From Sphaerisporangium perillae (GTDB taxonomy: Bacteria; Actinomycetota; Actinomycetes; Streptosporangiales; Streptosporangiaceae): a stretch of DNA of 64,000 bases. Location: the NCBI RefSeq assembly GCF_023276435.1, contig NZ_JALLPO010000016.1, forward strand, positions 62,001 to 126,000. The letters are read 5' to 3'. The position numbers and the translations under genes were made by a program. The notes below the pieces were generated by a model. It saw only the letters and a list, made by a program, of their open reading frames with translations, was not told the origin of the DNA and searched no databases. Shown here piece after piece: positions 1 through 8,320 of this stretch; positions within the stretch are counted from its first letter, which is position 1; every line of letters starts with the position of its first letter.

Positions 1-891
1 GATGTCCCGGCTGAGCGCGGTGAGCGGCGGCCGGACCACCTGCGAGAGCGGGGAGTCGTCCCAGGCGACGATCGACAGGTCGCCCGGCACGCTCAGCCGC
101 ATCTCCTGGGCCACCGACAGCCCGGCCACGGCCATGATGTCGTTGTCGTAGACCACGGCGGTCGGCCGGGAGGGTGAGCTGAGCAGCCTCCTGGTCGCGC
201 GGGCCCCCTCCTCGCCGGTGTAGTCGGTGTGCACGGTGACGGCCTCACTGAGGCCGAGGCCCGCGCAGATGGCGCCGAACGCCTCGTCGCGCAGCACGGT
301 GTGCAGGAGCCTCGGCAGGCCGGCGACCCGGGCGATGCGGCGGTGGCCGAGCGCCGTGAGGTACTCGACGGTCTCGCGGACGGCCGCGCCGTCGTCGGAC
401 CAGACCGGCAGCAGCGACCCGGACCCGGAGGGGTGCCCGAGCACCACGACCGGCATGCCCAGCGACTCCATCTCGGCCACGCGCGGGTCCATCGAGTGCA
501 GGTCGACCATGATCGCGCCGTCGACGCGGCCCTCGCCCCACCAGCGGCGGTAGACGGCCATCTCCTGCTCGTGGTCGGTGACCACCTGCAGCATCAGCGC
601 GTACGACTGGGCCGACAGCTCGCCCTCGATGCCGCTGATGAGCTCCATGAAGAACGGCTCGACGCCGAGGAAGCGGGCGGGACGGCACAGGGCGAGGCCG
701 ATGGTGTTGGCCCGCGCGCCGTTCAGCGCCCGGGCGGCGCTGTTGGGCCGCCAGCCGATCTCGTCGGCGATGGCGAGGATGCGCGCCCGCGTGGACGCCG
801 ACACCCCGGGCTGGCCGTTCAGCGCGTAGGACACCGCCCCTTTGGAGACACCGGCCTGCCGGGCGATGTCTGCGATCGTCGGACGCTTCAC
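1..891 (-). CDS. LacI-family transcriptional regulator (3' end outside the window)
   Basis: Sugar-responsive DNA-binding repressor, 297 codons visible and open at the window edge. The N-terminus begins at GTG 891 and reads as a LacI helix-turn-helix (TIADIARQAGVSKGAVSYAL) with the hinge helix NSAARALNG near residues 45-55. A periplasmic-binding-protein-like sensor domain follows, with the usual DGAIMVDLH and SIVAWDDSPL segments. It diverges from the beta-mannosidase gene and the transporter relics at 1131-1246, so it probably controls that locus in response to a mannoside or related sugar. The ligand is inferred from context only. A ten-base palindrome lies 21 bases upstream of its start. Confidence 0.9.
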   Translation of the reverse strand, partial: MKRPTIADIARQAGVSKGAVSYALNGQPGVSASTRARILAIADEIGWRPNSAARALNGARANTIGLALCRPARFLGVEPFFMELISGIEGELSAQSYALMLQVVTDHEQEMAVYRRWWGEGRVDGAIMVDLHSMDPRVAEMESLGMPVVVLGHPSGSGSLLPVWSDDGAAVRETVEYLTALGHRRIARVAGLPRLLHTVLRDEAFGAICAGLGLSEAVTVHTDYTGEEGARATRRLLSSPSRPTAVVYDNDIMAVAGLSVAQEMRLSVPGDLSIVAWDDSPLSQVVRPPLTALSRDI

Positions 892-911
892 AGGGCCCCT
901 CTCGCTGAACC

Positions 912-921
912 GGTCTAGACC
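912..921. promoter_or_regulatory. Perfect palindrome resembling a DasR-type (dre) operator
   Basis: GGTCTAGACC is a perfect ten-base palindrome just upstream of the lacI start codon. It is the core of the GntR/DasR operator consensus (ACTGGTCTAGACCACT), extended here by AA on the right but not matched on the left. It could put the regulator gene under amino-sugar control, or it could be a site for another GntR protein. Confidence 0.4.
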
Positions 922-1059
922 AAGGCGTCTGCAGGTACCTTACTACGCCCCTCACGGGGGCGAATGACCTGGCCCGGCACCGCTTCGCGCCTCCGGGAGC
1001 GCTCCATCGCACCCTGTCCGGGCAGGGTGGTAAAGATTGGACACGACGGCAACCGGCCG

Positions 1060-1089
1060 TTGACACTCCCGACACACGAGTCGTAGTTT
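1060..1089 (+). promoter_or_regulatory. Putative promoter of the eroded sugar-uptake/mannosidase operon
   Basis: TTGACA at 1060-1065 and TAGTTT at 1084-1089 are separated by 18 bases. A near-palindrome, CAACCGGCCGTTG (1050-1062), overlaps the -35 and is a candidate LacI operator. The promoter precedes the orphan ribosome-binding site at 1131 and would drive the mannosidase gene after loss of the genes between. The rest of 892-1130 shows no gene. Confidence 0.4.
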
Positions 1090-1143
1090 CACGTTACTTA
1101 TCCGGTTCAGTACCTCCCGGCCCACGTTTCAGGAGGATCAGGC

Positions 1144-1246
1144 GTGCACAAGAGACCGGCGGTCCCGGCGGCCCACCGTCGTCCTCTCCCTGCTGTTCCA
1201 GAGACACTTCACCCGCGGTATCGCGCCATCCGGCCTTAAGGGCTGA
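1144..1246 (+). pseudogene. Relic of a sugar ABC transporter: gene start joined to a MalG-type permease C-terminus
   Basis: A strong AGGAGG at 1131-1136 precedes GTG 1144, but that frame stops after 31 codons (TAA 1237-1239). In another frame, from about 1172 to the TGA at 1244-1246, the translation ends LLFQRHFTRGIAPSGLKG. This is the typical C-terminus of CUT1 (MalG-family) permeases. I read it as an internal deletion that fused the start of one transporter gene to the tail of another between lacI and the mannosidase gene. The permease match is by family pattern; the identity of the first gene is unknown. Confidence 0.6.
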
Positions 1247-1265
1247 CCCTCTAAGGAGAGAACAC

Positions 1266-3743
1266 TTGAGCATCTACCGTCCGCTGCACGACGGCTGGAC
1301 CCTGACCGCCGTATCGGACGAGGTGGACATCGCCGGCATCCCGGCGACCGTCCCCGGCTGCGTGCACACCGACCTGCTCGCGGCCGGTCTCATCGACGAT
1401 CCCTACCTGGACGACAACGAGAGCCGGCTCACCTGGATCGGCCGCACCACCTGGGCCTACGAGACGTCCTTCACCTGGCACGCGGACGAGGACGCGGAGC
1501 GGGCCGACCTGGTCTGCGACGGCCTGGACACGGTCGCGACCGTCGTGCTCAACGGCGCCGAGGTGGCCTCCACCGCGAACATGCACCGGTTCTACCGCTT
1601 CCCCGTGCGCGACCTGCTGCGCGAGGGCGAGAACACGCTGCGGGTGGTGTTCGGCTCCCCGTACGCCTACGCCGAGGCGCGGCGGGCGGAGTGCGGCGAC
1701 CGGCCCGGGGCCTACGACGAGCCGTACCAGTTCATCCGCAAGATGGCCTGCAACTTCGGCTGGGACTGGGGACCGACCCTGGTCACCTCCGGCATCTGGC
1801 GCGCCATCGGCCTGCACGCCTGGAGCGGCGCCCGCCTGGCCGCCGTACGCCCCCTGGTGACCGTCGAAGGGGGCGAGGGGCGCGTCGAGGCGCACGTGAC
1901 GGTGGAGCGCGCGGCCGGGGAGTTTTCCGGCGGCGCGCTGACCGTGACCGCCACCGTCGCCGGGGTGCGGGCGCAGGCCCGGCTGGCGCCGGGGGAGTGC
2001 GAGGCCGTGCTCACGATGGCCGTGCCCGAGCCGGACCTGTGGTGGCCCCGGGGGTACGGCGAGCAGCCGTTGTACCCGCTGGCCGTGCGTCTCGCGGCGG
2101 ACGCCGTCACCGGCGCCGGCCGGGACGGCGCGGCCGCGAGCGGTGAACGGACCGGCGGCGCCGGCGCGGAGCTGGACGCCTGGACCCGCGAGGTCGGGTT
2201 CCGCGCGGTGCGGCTGGACCGGGCCGGCGACGGCTTCACCATCGTCGTCAACGACGTCCCGGTCTTCGCCAGGGGCGCGAACTGGATCCCCGACGACTGC
2301 TTCCCCACGCGGATCACCCGGGAGCGCCTGGCGAAGCGCCTGGACCAGGCGTGCGAGGCCAACCTCAACCTGCTGCGCGTCTGGGGCGGCGGCCTGTACG
2401 AGAGCACGGACTTCTACGACCTGTGCGACCGGCTCGGGCTGCTGGTCTGGCAGGACTTCGCCTTCGCCTGCGCGGCCTACCCCGAGGAGGAGCCGTTCGC
2501 CTCCGAGGTCGAGGCGGAGGCGCGCGACAACATCGTGCGCCTGGCGCCCCACCCGAGCCTCATCCTGTGGAACGGCAACAACGAGAACATCGAGGGCTTC
2601 GCCGACTGGGGCTGGCGGGACAAGCTGGGCGAGCGCACCTGGGGCGCCGGCTTCTACTACGACCTGCTGCCCCGGGTGGTGGCCGAGCTGGACCCGGCCC
2701 GTCCCTACTGGGCCGGCAGTCCCTACTCCGGCGCGCCGGACCTGCCGCCGAACGACCCCGCCCGCGGCACCGTCCACATCTGGGACGTGTGGAACCGCGA
2801 GGACTACCTGCGCTACGGGGCCTACCGGCCCCGGTTCGTCGCCGAGTTCGGCTTCCAGGGACCGCCCGCGTACGCCACGCTGCGCCGGGCCTTGAGCGAC
2901 GACCCGCTGGCTCCCGGCTCGCCCGGTGTGCGGCACCACCAGAAGGCGATCGACGGCGACGACAAGCTGACGCGCGGCCTCGGCGGCCACCTGCCCGCGC
3001 CCGAGACGTTCGACGACTGGCACTACCTGACGCAGCTCAACCAGGCGCGGGCCATGGCGTTCGGCATCGAGCGCTTCCGCTCGCTCGCGCCGTACTGCAT
3101 GGGCACGGTCGTCTGGCAGCTCAACGACTGCTGGCCGGTCGTCTCCTGGGCGGCGGTGGACGGGGACGCGCGCCGCAAGCCCCTGTGGTACGCGCTGCGC
3201 CGCGTCTACGCCGACCGGCTGCTGACGTTCCAGGACGCCGCGGTGGTCGTGGTCAACGACGGCGCAGCCGAGTGGGCGGGGGAGCTGTCTGTCGTGCGGC
3301 GCGGGCTGGGCGGAGAGGCGCTCGCCGAGGAGCGGTTCCCGGTCGTCGTCCCTGCCCGCGGGACCCTGCCCGTGCCGCTCCCCGAGGCGCTGACGACGCC
3401 GGGAGACCCCGCCAAGGAGCTGCTGACCGCGCGTCTGGGCGGGGAGAGCGCCCTGCGGTTCTTCGCCGAGGACCCCGATGTCGCCTTTCCCGAGGCCGAG
3501 TTCGACGCGGTGGCAGAGCCGGTGCCCGGCGGCGTGCGGGTGACGGTGACGGCGCGCACGCTCGTGCGCGAGCTGGCGCTGTTCCCCGACCGGCTTGACC
3601 CGGCCGCCGAGGTGGACGACATGCTCCGCACGCTGCTGCCGGGGGAGACCGCCACGTTCACCGTGCGGGCCCCGGGCGGCCTGGACCCGGTCGCGCTGAC
3701 GTCCCATCCGGTGCTGCGCTGCGTCAACGAGGCCGGCCGGTGA
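1266..3743 (+). CDS. Beta-mannosidase, glycoside hydrolase family 2
   Basis: Hydrolyses terminal beta-D-mannosides from the non-reducing end of manno-oligosaccharides. The 825-residue protein has no signal peptide, so it is intracellular and depends on uptake of its substrate. The TTG start at 1266 has AAGGAGAG six bases upstream. Family features are the N-terminal sugar-binding domain (PGCVHTDL near residue 30), the acid/base segment ILWNGNNENIEG near residue 435 and the nucleophile segment FVAEFGFQGP near residue 525. The length matches family beta-mannosidases. The flanking transporter genes survive only as fragments, so its supply route must now be encoded elsewhere. Confidence 0.93.
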   Translation: MSIYRPLHDGWTLTAVSDEVDIAGIPATVPGCVHTDLLAAGLIDDPYLDDNESRLTWIGRTTWAYETSFTWHADEDAERADLVCDGLDTVATVVLNGAEVASTANMHRFYRFPVRDLLREGENTLRVVFGSPYAYAEARRAECGDRPGAYDEPYQFIRKMACNFGWDWGPTLVTSGIWRAIGLHAWSGARLAAVRPLVTVEGGEGRVEAHVTVERAAGEFSGGALTVTATVAGVRAQARLAPGECEAVLTMAVPEPDLWWPRGYGEQPLYPLAVRLAADAVTGAGRDGAAASGERTGGAGAELDAWTREVGFRAVRLDRAGDGFTIVVNDVPVFARGANWIPDDCFPTRITRERLAKRLDQACEANLNLLRVWGGGLYESTDFYDLCDRLGLLVWQDFAFACAAYPEEEPFASEVEAEARDNIVRLAPHPSLILWNGNNENIEGFADWGWRDKLGERTWGAGFYYDLLPRVVAELDPARPYWAGSPYSGAPDLPPNDPARGTVHIWDVWNREDYLRYGAYRPRFVAEFGFQGPPAYATLRRALSDDPLAPGSPGVRHHQKAIDGDDKLTRGLGGHLPAPETFDDWHYLTQLNQARAMAFGIERFRSLAPYCMGTVVWQLNDCWPVVSWAAVDGDARRKPLWYALRRVYADRLLTFQDAAVVVVNDGAAEWAGELSVVRRGLGGEALAEERFPVVVPARGTLPVPLPEALTTPGDPAKELLTARLGGESALRFFAEDPDVAFPEAEFDAVAEPVPGGVRVTVTARTLVRELALFPDRLDPAAEVDDMLRTLLPGETATFTVRAPGGLDPVALTSHPVLRCVNEAGR

Positions 3744-3778
3744 TCGCCGCGGCGACGGGAGGCGCTGAACCGATTAAG

Positions 3779-3789
3779 TGAAACTTTCA
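3779..3789. promoter_or_regulatory. LacI-type palindrome
   Basis: TGAAACTTTCA is a perfect odd-length palindrome of the kind bound by LacI-family repressors. It lies 35 bases after the mannosidase stop codon and upstream of the transporter relic at 3803. It may be the former operator of a downstream transporter operon. Confidence 0.35.
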
Positions 3790-3815
3790 TCGAATCCCTT
3801 AAGCGTGGAGACCCG
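3788..3815 (+). mobile_element. Possible relic of an IS605/TnpB-type left end
   Basis: The segment TTAAGCGTGGAGACCC and the bases before it closely resemble 53461-53489 (TTAAGTGTGGAGACCC), the left end of the TnpB element in this window. Here it sits exactly where the ABC-ATPase fragment at 3803 begins, and it supplies the stop codon before that fragment. This suggests a decayed element or an element-mediated deletion endpoint. The match is short, so confidence is low. Confidence 0.3.
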
Positions 3816-4018
3816 GCCCACCCCTACACGCGGCACCCGCCCCGCGCGCCGCCCGGCCGCCCCTCCCGGACGGCGACGGCCGCCCGTTCCTGCCCCGCTG
3901 CCCACACGCGATGGACGCCTGCGCCGGGCCGATCCCGGTCGTGTCCCTGGGCGAGGGCCACGACGTCGCCTGCCTCCTGCCGCGGCCCGGTCCCGGCATG
4001 TCCCGCATGACGCGCTGA
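3803..4018 (+). pseudogene. C-terminal fragment of an oligopeptide/dipeptide-type ABC transporter ATPase
   Basis: The open frame after the stop at 3800 contains [12 protein letters not shown] followed by [11 protein letters not shown] and ends at TGA 4016-4018. This is the Cys-containing C-terminal extension (oligo_HPY region) of DppD/DppF/OppF ATPases. Only about 50 family-like residues remain. The Walker motifs and a plausible start are gone, so it is a gene remnant. Such transporters often import oligosaccharides beside glycosidase genes in actinobacteria, which fits its place after the mannosidase gene. Confidence 0.7.
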
Positions 4019-4098
4019 TCGCGAGGCGGGTGGTTAGCACGTCTCTCGCCCGTGGCCGACTACTCTGGACGGGCAGGCACACCGACGTGAGAGAGACC

Positions 4099-4362
4099 AT
4101 GAAGACCTTCGAAGAGCTGTTCGCCGAGCTGTCGGACAAGGCGCGCACCCGTCCCGCCGGGTCGGGCACCGTCGCGGCCCTGGACGCCGGCGTCCATGCC
4201 ATCGGCAAGAAGGTCGTGGAGGAGGCCGCCGAGAGCTGGATGGCGGCCGAGCACGAGTCCACCGACCGGGCGGCCGAGGAGATCTCCCAGCTCCTCTACC
4301 ACGTGCAGGTCCTCATGATCGCAAGGGGCATCGGCCTCGACGAGGTCTACAAGCATCTTTAG
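4099..4362 (+). CDS. hisE: Phosphoribosyl-ATP pyrophosphatase
   Basis: Second step of histidine biosynthesis: hydrolyses phosphoribosyl-ATP to phosphoribosyl-AMP and pyrophosphate. The 87-residue all-alpha MazG-like protein has the metal-binding helix segment [14 protein letters not shown] and [12 protein letters not shown] 4099 starts at the conserved MKTFEELF. Longer upstream frames run through the ABC-ATPase relic and are rejected. hisG lies 70 bases downstream, the usual actinobacterial hisE-hisG pair, so both are probably co-transcribed. Confidence 0.95.
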   Translation: MKTFEELFAELSDKARTRPAGSGTVAALDAGVHAIGKKVVEEAAESWMAAEHESTDRAAEEISQLLYHVQVLMIARGIGLDEVYKHL

Positions 4363-4432
4363 GCCGGTCCTCCGGCCTTCGCCGCCCGACCTCGTCCTCG
4401 TCATCTCCGATCCGAAGGAACCCGCGACAGCC

Positions 4433-5278
4433 ATGCTCCGTCTCGCCGTACCGAACAAGGGCGCGCTCACCGAGGCCGCCCAGACCATCCTGAAGGAAGC
4501 GGGCTACCGCCCCCGCAAGGACTCCAAGGAGCTCGTGGTCCTCGACCCCGACAACTCCTGTGAGCTGTTCTTCCTGCGCCCCCGCGACATCGCCGTCTAC
4601 GTCGGCGAGGGCACGCTCGACGTCGGCATCACCGGCCTGGACATGCTCTTCGACTCCGGCGCGCCCGCCGAGGAGATCATGCCGCTCGGCTTCGGCGTCT
4701 CCACCTTCCGCTTCGCGGCCAGGCCCGGCACGTACTCCTCCGTGCAGGACCTGCAGGGCATGCGCGTCGCCACGTCCTACTCCGGCCTGCTCGGCAAGTA
4801 CCTCGCCGACATGGGCGTAGAGGCGAGGGTGATCAAGCTCGACGGCGCCGTGGAGACCGCGATCCACCTCGGCGTCGCCGACGCCGTCGCCGACGTCGTC
4901 GAGACGGGCACCACTCTGCGCAACGTCGGACTGGAGGTCTTCGGCGAGCCGATCGCCCACTCCCAGGCCGCCTTGATCAAGAGGGCCGGGGCCGAGGAGA
5001 CCTCCGGGGTCAAGCAGCTGGTCCGCCGGCTGCAGGGCGTGCTGGTCGCCCGCGACTACGTCATGATCGACTATGACATCCGGGCCGAGCGCATCGACGA
5101 GGCCATCGCCATCACGCCCGGCATGGAAGGCCCCACGGTCTCCCCGCTGCACCGTGAGGGCTGGGTCGCCGTCCGCGCCATGGTCCCGCGCAAGGGACAC
5201 CAGCAGATCATGGACCAGCTCTGGGAGATCGGCGCCAAGGCCGTCCTGGTCACCGCGATCTTCGCCTGCCGCCTCTGA
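4433..5278 (+). CDS. hisG: ATP phosphoribosyltransferase (long form)
   Basis: First and committed step of histidine biosynthesis: condenses ATP with PRPP. The 281-residue length is that of the long, hexameric form with a C-terminal ACT-like regulatory domain for histidine feedback inhibition. The start MLRLAVPNKGAL, the DVGITGLDML segment and the PRPP-binding DAVADVVETGTTL motif near residues 145-160 are all present. It follows hisE by 70 bases and is preceded by GAAGGAA. Confidence 0.96.
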   Translation: MLRLAVPNKGALTEAAQTILKEAGYRPRKDSKELVVLDPDNSCELFFLRPRDIAVYVGEGTLDVGITGLDMLFDSGAPAEEIMPLGFGVSTFRFAARPGTYSSVQDLQGMRVATSYSGLLGKYLADMGVEARVIKLDGAVETAIHLGVADAVADVVETGTTLRNVGLEVFGEPIAHSQAALIKRAGAEETSGVKQLVRRLQGVLVARDYVMIDYDIRAERIDEAIAITPGMEGPTVSPLHREGWVAVRAMVPRKGHQQIMDQLWEIGAKAVLVTAIFACRL

Positions 5279-5304
5279 GCCGTGGCGGCCGCCGCGTGGC
5301 GGTC

Positions 5305-5316
5305 TGACAATTGTCA
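5305..5316. promoter_or_regulatory. Perfect 12-base palindrome upstream of the ABC/two-component operon
   Basis: TGACAATTGTCA lies about 60 bases before the ATPase start codon at 5377. A perfect inverted repeat of this type is a plausible site for the NarL-type response regulator encoded at the end of the same operon. Binding is inferred from position and symmetry only. Confidence 0.5.
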
Positions 5317-5376
5317 TCGCAAGGCCCGGACGGCAGGCACTGAGGATCTCCGGCGTTCCTTCCTACCGTTGGGGCC

Positions 5377-6267
5377 ATGAACGCCATCGCCCTCACCGAC
5401 GTGAGCAAGAGCTATGGTGAGGTCCGCGCCGTGAACGGCATGGACCTCACCATGGAAGCGGGGCGCACGGTCGCCCTCCTCGGTCCCAACGGGGCCGGCA
5501 AGTCCACGACGATCAACATGCTGCTCGGCCTCATCAGGCCCACCGCGGGACGGATCCGCGTCTTCGGCCGCACTCCCGACCAGGCGGTCGCCGCCGGCGA
5601 CATCGGCGCGATGCTGCAGGAGGGGACGCTGATCCCCGAGCTGACCGTCCGCGAGCTGGTCGACTTCGTCCGGCGCCTGTACCCCGACCCGCTGCCGCTC
5701 GACCAGGTCCTCCAGATGGCCGATCTGACCTCGCTGGCGTCGCGGCGGTCCGACCGGCTGTCCGGCGGGCAGACCCAGCGCGTCAGGTTCGCCCTCGCCA
5801 TCGCGGGCTCGCCCAAGCTGCTGGTGCTCGACGAGCCGACCGCCGCCATGGACGTCGAGTCGCGCCGCGCCTTCTGGGAGAGCATGCGCGCCTACGCCGC
5901 GCAGGGCCGCACCGTGCTGTTCGCGACCCACTACCTGGAGGAGGCCGACGAGAACTCCGACCGGGTGATCGTCGTCGCGCGCGGCAAGGTCGTGGCCGAC
6001 GGCACGGCCGCCCAGATCAAGGCCGGGGCAGGCGGGAGCTCGGTGGAGTTCTCGCTCGGCGGCCAGTCGTCGGCCGGCCTGGACGCGCTTCCTGGCGTCA
6101 CCGGCGTCACGATCCTCTCCGGCACGGTGACGCTGCGGACCGCCGACGTCGACGCGACCGTGGCGGCGCTCTACCGTAAGACCACGCTGGACGTGCGCGA
6201 TCTCCGGATCGGCGGCGTCGACCTGGAGGACGCCTTCCTCGCCCTCACCAAGTCCGCGGAGGCCTGA
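5377..6267 (+). CDS. ABC transporter ATP-binding protein (drug-export/DrrA type)
   Basis: ATPase subunit of an ABC-2 exporter, 296 residues. Walker A GPNGAGKST is near residue 37, the signature LSGGQTQR near residue 128, Walker B LLVLDEPTAAMD near residue 150, and the switch histidine in FATHYLEEAD. The C-terminal 90 residues form the accessory domain usual in DrrA/NatA-like exporters. The permease follows three bases after the stop codon, then a sensor kinase and response regulator, so the unit is a self-regulated export operon. The substrate is unknown; lipids, antibiotics or cell-envelope stressors are the usual classes. Confidence 0.92.
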   Translation: MNAIALTDVSKSYGEVRAVNGMDLTMEAGRTVALLGPNGAGKSTTINMLLGLIRPTAGRIRVFGRTPDQAVAAGDIGAMLQEGTLIPELTVRELVDFVRRLYPDPLPLDQVLQMADLTSLASRRSDRLSGGQTQRVRFALAIAGSPKLLVLDEPTAAMDVESRRAFWESMRAYAAQGRTVLFATHYLEEADENSDRVIVVARGKVVADGTAAQIKAGAGGSSVEFSLGGQSSAGLDALPGVTGVTILSGTVTLRTADVDATVAALYRKTTLDVRDLRIGGVDLEDAFLALTKSAEA

Positions 6268-6270
6268 GCC

Positions 6271-7008
6271 ATGCTGAACTATGTGAAGCTCGAGGCCACG
6301 CGGATGCTGCGCAACAAGCGCTACATCATCTTCGTCGTGGCGTTCCCCGTCGGTTTCTATCTGCTCTACTCCAACCTGTGGGGGAACCAGGTCGACCAGG
6401 CGACCGGCGTCCGGGCCAGCGTCAGCCTCATGGTGTCGATGGCCGCCTACGGCGCGCTGGCGGCGGCGATCATGTCGACCGCCGTGCCGTGGTCGCAGGA
6501 GCGGCAGAGCGGCTGGCTGCGCCAGCTCCAGATCACCCCGCTCCCGAGCTGGATGATCATCGTGACGAAGATGATCTCCTCGCTGCTGCTCGTGCTGCCC
6601 GCCCTGTTGCTCGTCGTCCTGGCCGCGGTGCTCACCCAGCACGTCTCGCTGCCCGTGGGGGAGTGGGCCGCGCTGATCCCGATCATGTGGCTGGGCACGA
6701 TCCCGTTCGCCGCCCTCGGCCTCATCATCGGCTCGCTCGTCCCGCCGGACACCGCCCAGCCGCTGGCCATCATCGGCATGTTCGGCCTCGCGCTCCTCGG
6801 CGGGCTGTGGTTCCCCATCGACATGCTGCCCCAGACCATGCGGACCATCGCGCACGCCCTGCCGTCCTACGACTACGCCAGCATCGGCTGGGAGATCGTC
6901 GCCGGCCACACCCCGCCCGCCTCGGCGGTCGCCGGCATCCTCGGCTGGGCGGTCGCCCTCTGCGCCCTGGCGATCTACGCCTACCGCAGGGCGACGGCGC
7001 GGGTCTGA
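6271..7008 (+). CDS. ABC-2 family exporter permease
   Basis: Membrane subunit partnering the ATPase encoded immediately upstream, 245 residues with about six hydrophobic segments. It starts with the cytoplasmic [17 protein letters not shown] typical of ABC-2 permeases. A conserved ABC-2 stretch, [17 protein letters not shown], is near residues 170-187. Coupling to its neighbours is tight: 3 bases from the ATPase stop and 4 bases to the kinase start. Confidence 0.9.
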   Translation: MLNYVKLEATRMLRNKRYIIFVVAFPVGFYLLYSNLWGNQVDQATGVRASVSLMVSMAAYGALAAAIMSTAVPWSQERQSGWLRQLQITPLPSWMIIVTKMISSLLLVLPALLLVVLAAVLTQHVSLPVGEWAALIPIMWLGTIPFAALGLIIGSLVPPDTAQPLAIIGMFGLALLGGLWFPIDMLPQTMRTIAHALPSYDYASIGWEIVAGHTPPASAVAGILGWAVALCALAIYAYRRATARV

Positions 7009-7012
7009 GCCG

Positions 7013-8158
7013 ATGAGCAGGCTGAGCGAGATCTTCACCTTCGGCGGGACGGACGAGCGGCCGCTCCGCTGGAGGCGCCTGCTGGGTATGTCCTTCGGGC
7101 TGGTCTACCTGTTCTATCCGGTGCTCGACGTCGTCTCGGGGAACATCACCGGAGCCAAGGCCTACTGGGGGATCGCCTCGCTGGTGGCGTTCGTCATCGC
7201 CTACTCCGCCACCGTGGTCAGCCCGGAGAACTTCGGCCGGCCGGGCAGGTGGACCTTCCCGCTGCTCGGCCTCACGGCGCTGATGGCGGTCGTGTTCCCG
7301 CTCATCTTCGGCGGCGGCTGGCTGTCGCTGCCCATCTATGTCACGGTCGTGATCAGCATGGCCATGCCCGTGCGCGGGGCCGTCATAGGGATCGCGGCAA
7401 TGGGCGTGGTCGTGCTCGCCGACGGCCTGGCCACCGGGGCCGACCTGGGCGGCATCTCGCTCCTGCTGCTGCAGGTCGTCACGCTCGGGGTCCTGTTCAT
7501 GAGCGTGCGCAACACCCGGGTCCTCGTGATCGAACTCCACCGCGCCCAGGGTGAGGTGGCCCGGCTGGCGGCCGGCGAGGAGCGCCTGCGCATCGCCCGC
7601 GACCTGCACGACCTGCTCGGCCACAGTCTGTCGCTCATCGTGCTGAAGAGCGAACTGGCCGCGCGGCTCGCCGAGCAGGGCTCTCCGAGGGCGGCCGGCG
7701 AGATCCGCGACGTGGAGTCGGTCGCCCGCCTCGCCCTCCAGGAAGTCCGCGAAGCGGTCACCGGCTACCGCCAGCGCGGGTTGTCGGAGGAACTCGACAG
7801 CGCCCGCGCGGCGCTCACCGCGGCCGGTGTGACCGTCACGGTGCGCACCACGGGCACGCCGCTGCCCGACGCGCTGGACGGCCTGTTCGGCTGGGCCGTC
7901 CGCGAGGGCGTCACCAACGTGGTGCGCCACGCGCGGGCCGGGCGGTGCGACATCGCGGTGACCTTCGAGAGCGACGCCGCGACCCTGGAGATCACCGACG
8001 ACGGGCGGGCGGCGGGGCCGTGCGAGGCGGGCAGCGGCCTGACCGGGCTGGCCGAACGCGTCCAGGCCGCCGGAGGCACCCTGGCCGCCGGCCCGCGCCC
8101 GGACGGCGGGTTCCAGCTGCGGGTCCTGGTGCCGGCCGCGGTGGGATCGCGAACGTGA
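7013..8158 (+). CDS. Sensor histidine kinase, HisKA_3 (DesK/NarL) type
   Basis: Membrane sensor kinase of 381 residues. The N-terminal half carries about five to six transmembrane helices without a large extracellular domain, as in DesK-like intramembrane sensors. The phospho-acceptor segment [15 protein letters not shown] is near residues 190-205, with the histidine in DLHDLLGH. A short HATPase_c domain follows, with [10 protein letters not shown] and [11 protein letters not shown]. It is in one operon with the ABC exporter and the response regulator at 8298, and probably senses a membrane or envelope signal relieved by export. Confidence 0.93.
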   Translation: MSRLSEIFTFGGTDERPLRWRRLLGMSFGLVYLFYPVLDVVSGNITGAKAYWGIASLVAFVIAYSATVVSPENFGRPGRWTFPLLGLTALMAVVFPLIFGGGWLSLPIYVTVVISMAMPVRGAVIGIAAMGVVVLADGLATGADLGGISLLLLQVVTLGVLFMSVRNTRVLVIELHRAQGEVARLAAGEERLRIARDLHDLLGHSLSLIVLKSELAARLAEQGSPRAAGEIRDVESVARLALQEVREAVTGYRQRGLSEELDSARAALTAAGVTVTVRTTGTPLPDALDGLFGWAVREGVTNVVRHARAGRCDIAVTFESDAATLEITDDGRAAGPCEAGSGLTGLAERVQAAGGTLAAGPRPDGGFQLRVLVPAAVGSRT

Positions 8159-8254
8159 CCCCTCGCCTGCCCGCACGCCGAGCCGATGGTCCAGGATCGT
8201 GGTGACCGGCTCCCGGCCCGGCGGGCGGCTCGGCGACCGGCCCCCGACCTCCCA

Positions 8255-8320
8255 GGAGCGGCAAGTGATCAGAGTCGTGCTCGCCGAGGAGCGGTAAGTG
8301 ATCAGAGTCGTGCTCGCCGA
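8255..8320 (+). repeat. 33-base tandem duplication spanning the response-regulator start
   Basis: Two 33-base copies (8255-8287 and 8288-8320) differ at one base. Each carries the ribosome-binding site, a GTG and the first codons of the regulator. The GTG at 8265 in copy one opens a ten-codon frame that ends at TAA 8295-8297, directly against GTG 8298. The single C-to-T difference creates that TAA. Without it the two copies would be one continuous frame. Confidence 0.9.

Noticed and set aside
1251-3707. Very long open frame on the minus strand opposite the beta-mannosidase gene
   Set aside because: It is the mirror of a GC-rich coding sequence; its product is low-complexity Arg/Gly/Val/Gln-rich and matches no family, while the plus-strand frame is a clear GH2 enzyme.
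3778-4362. HisE with a long N-terminal extension from 3778
   Set aside because: The extension crosses the ABC-ATPase relic in the wrong frame, is Pro/Arg-rich and has no homologous counterpart. HisE normally starts at the MKTFEELF position (4099).
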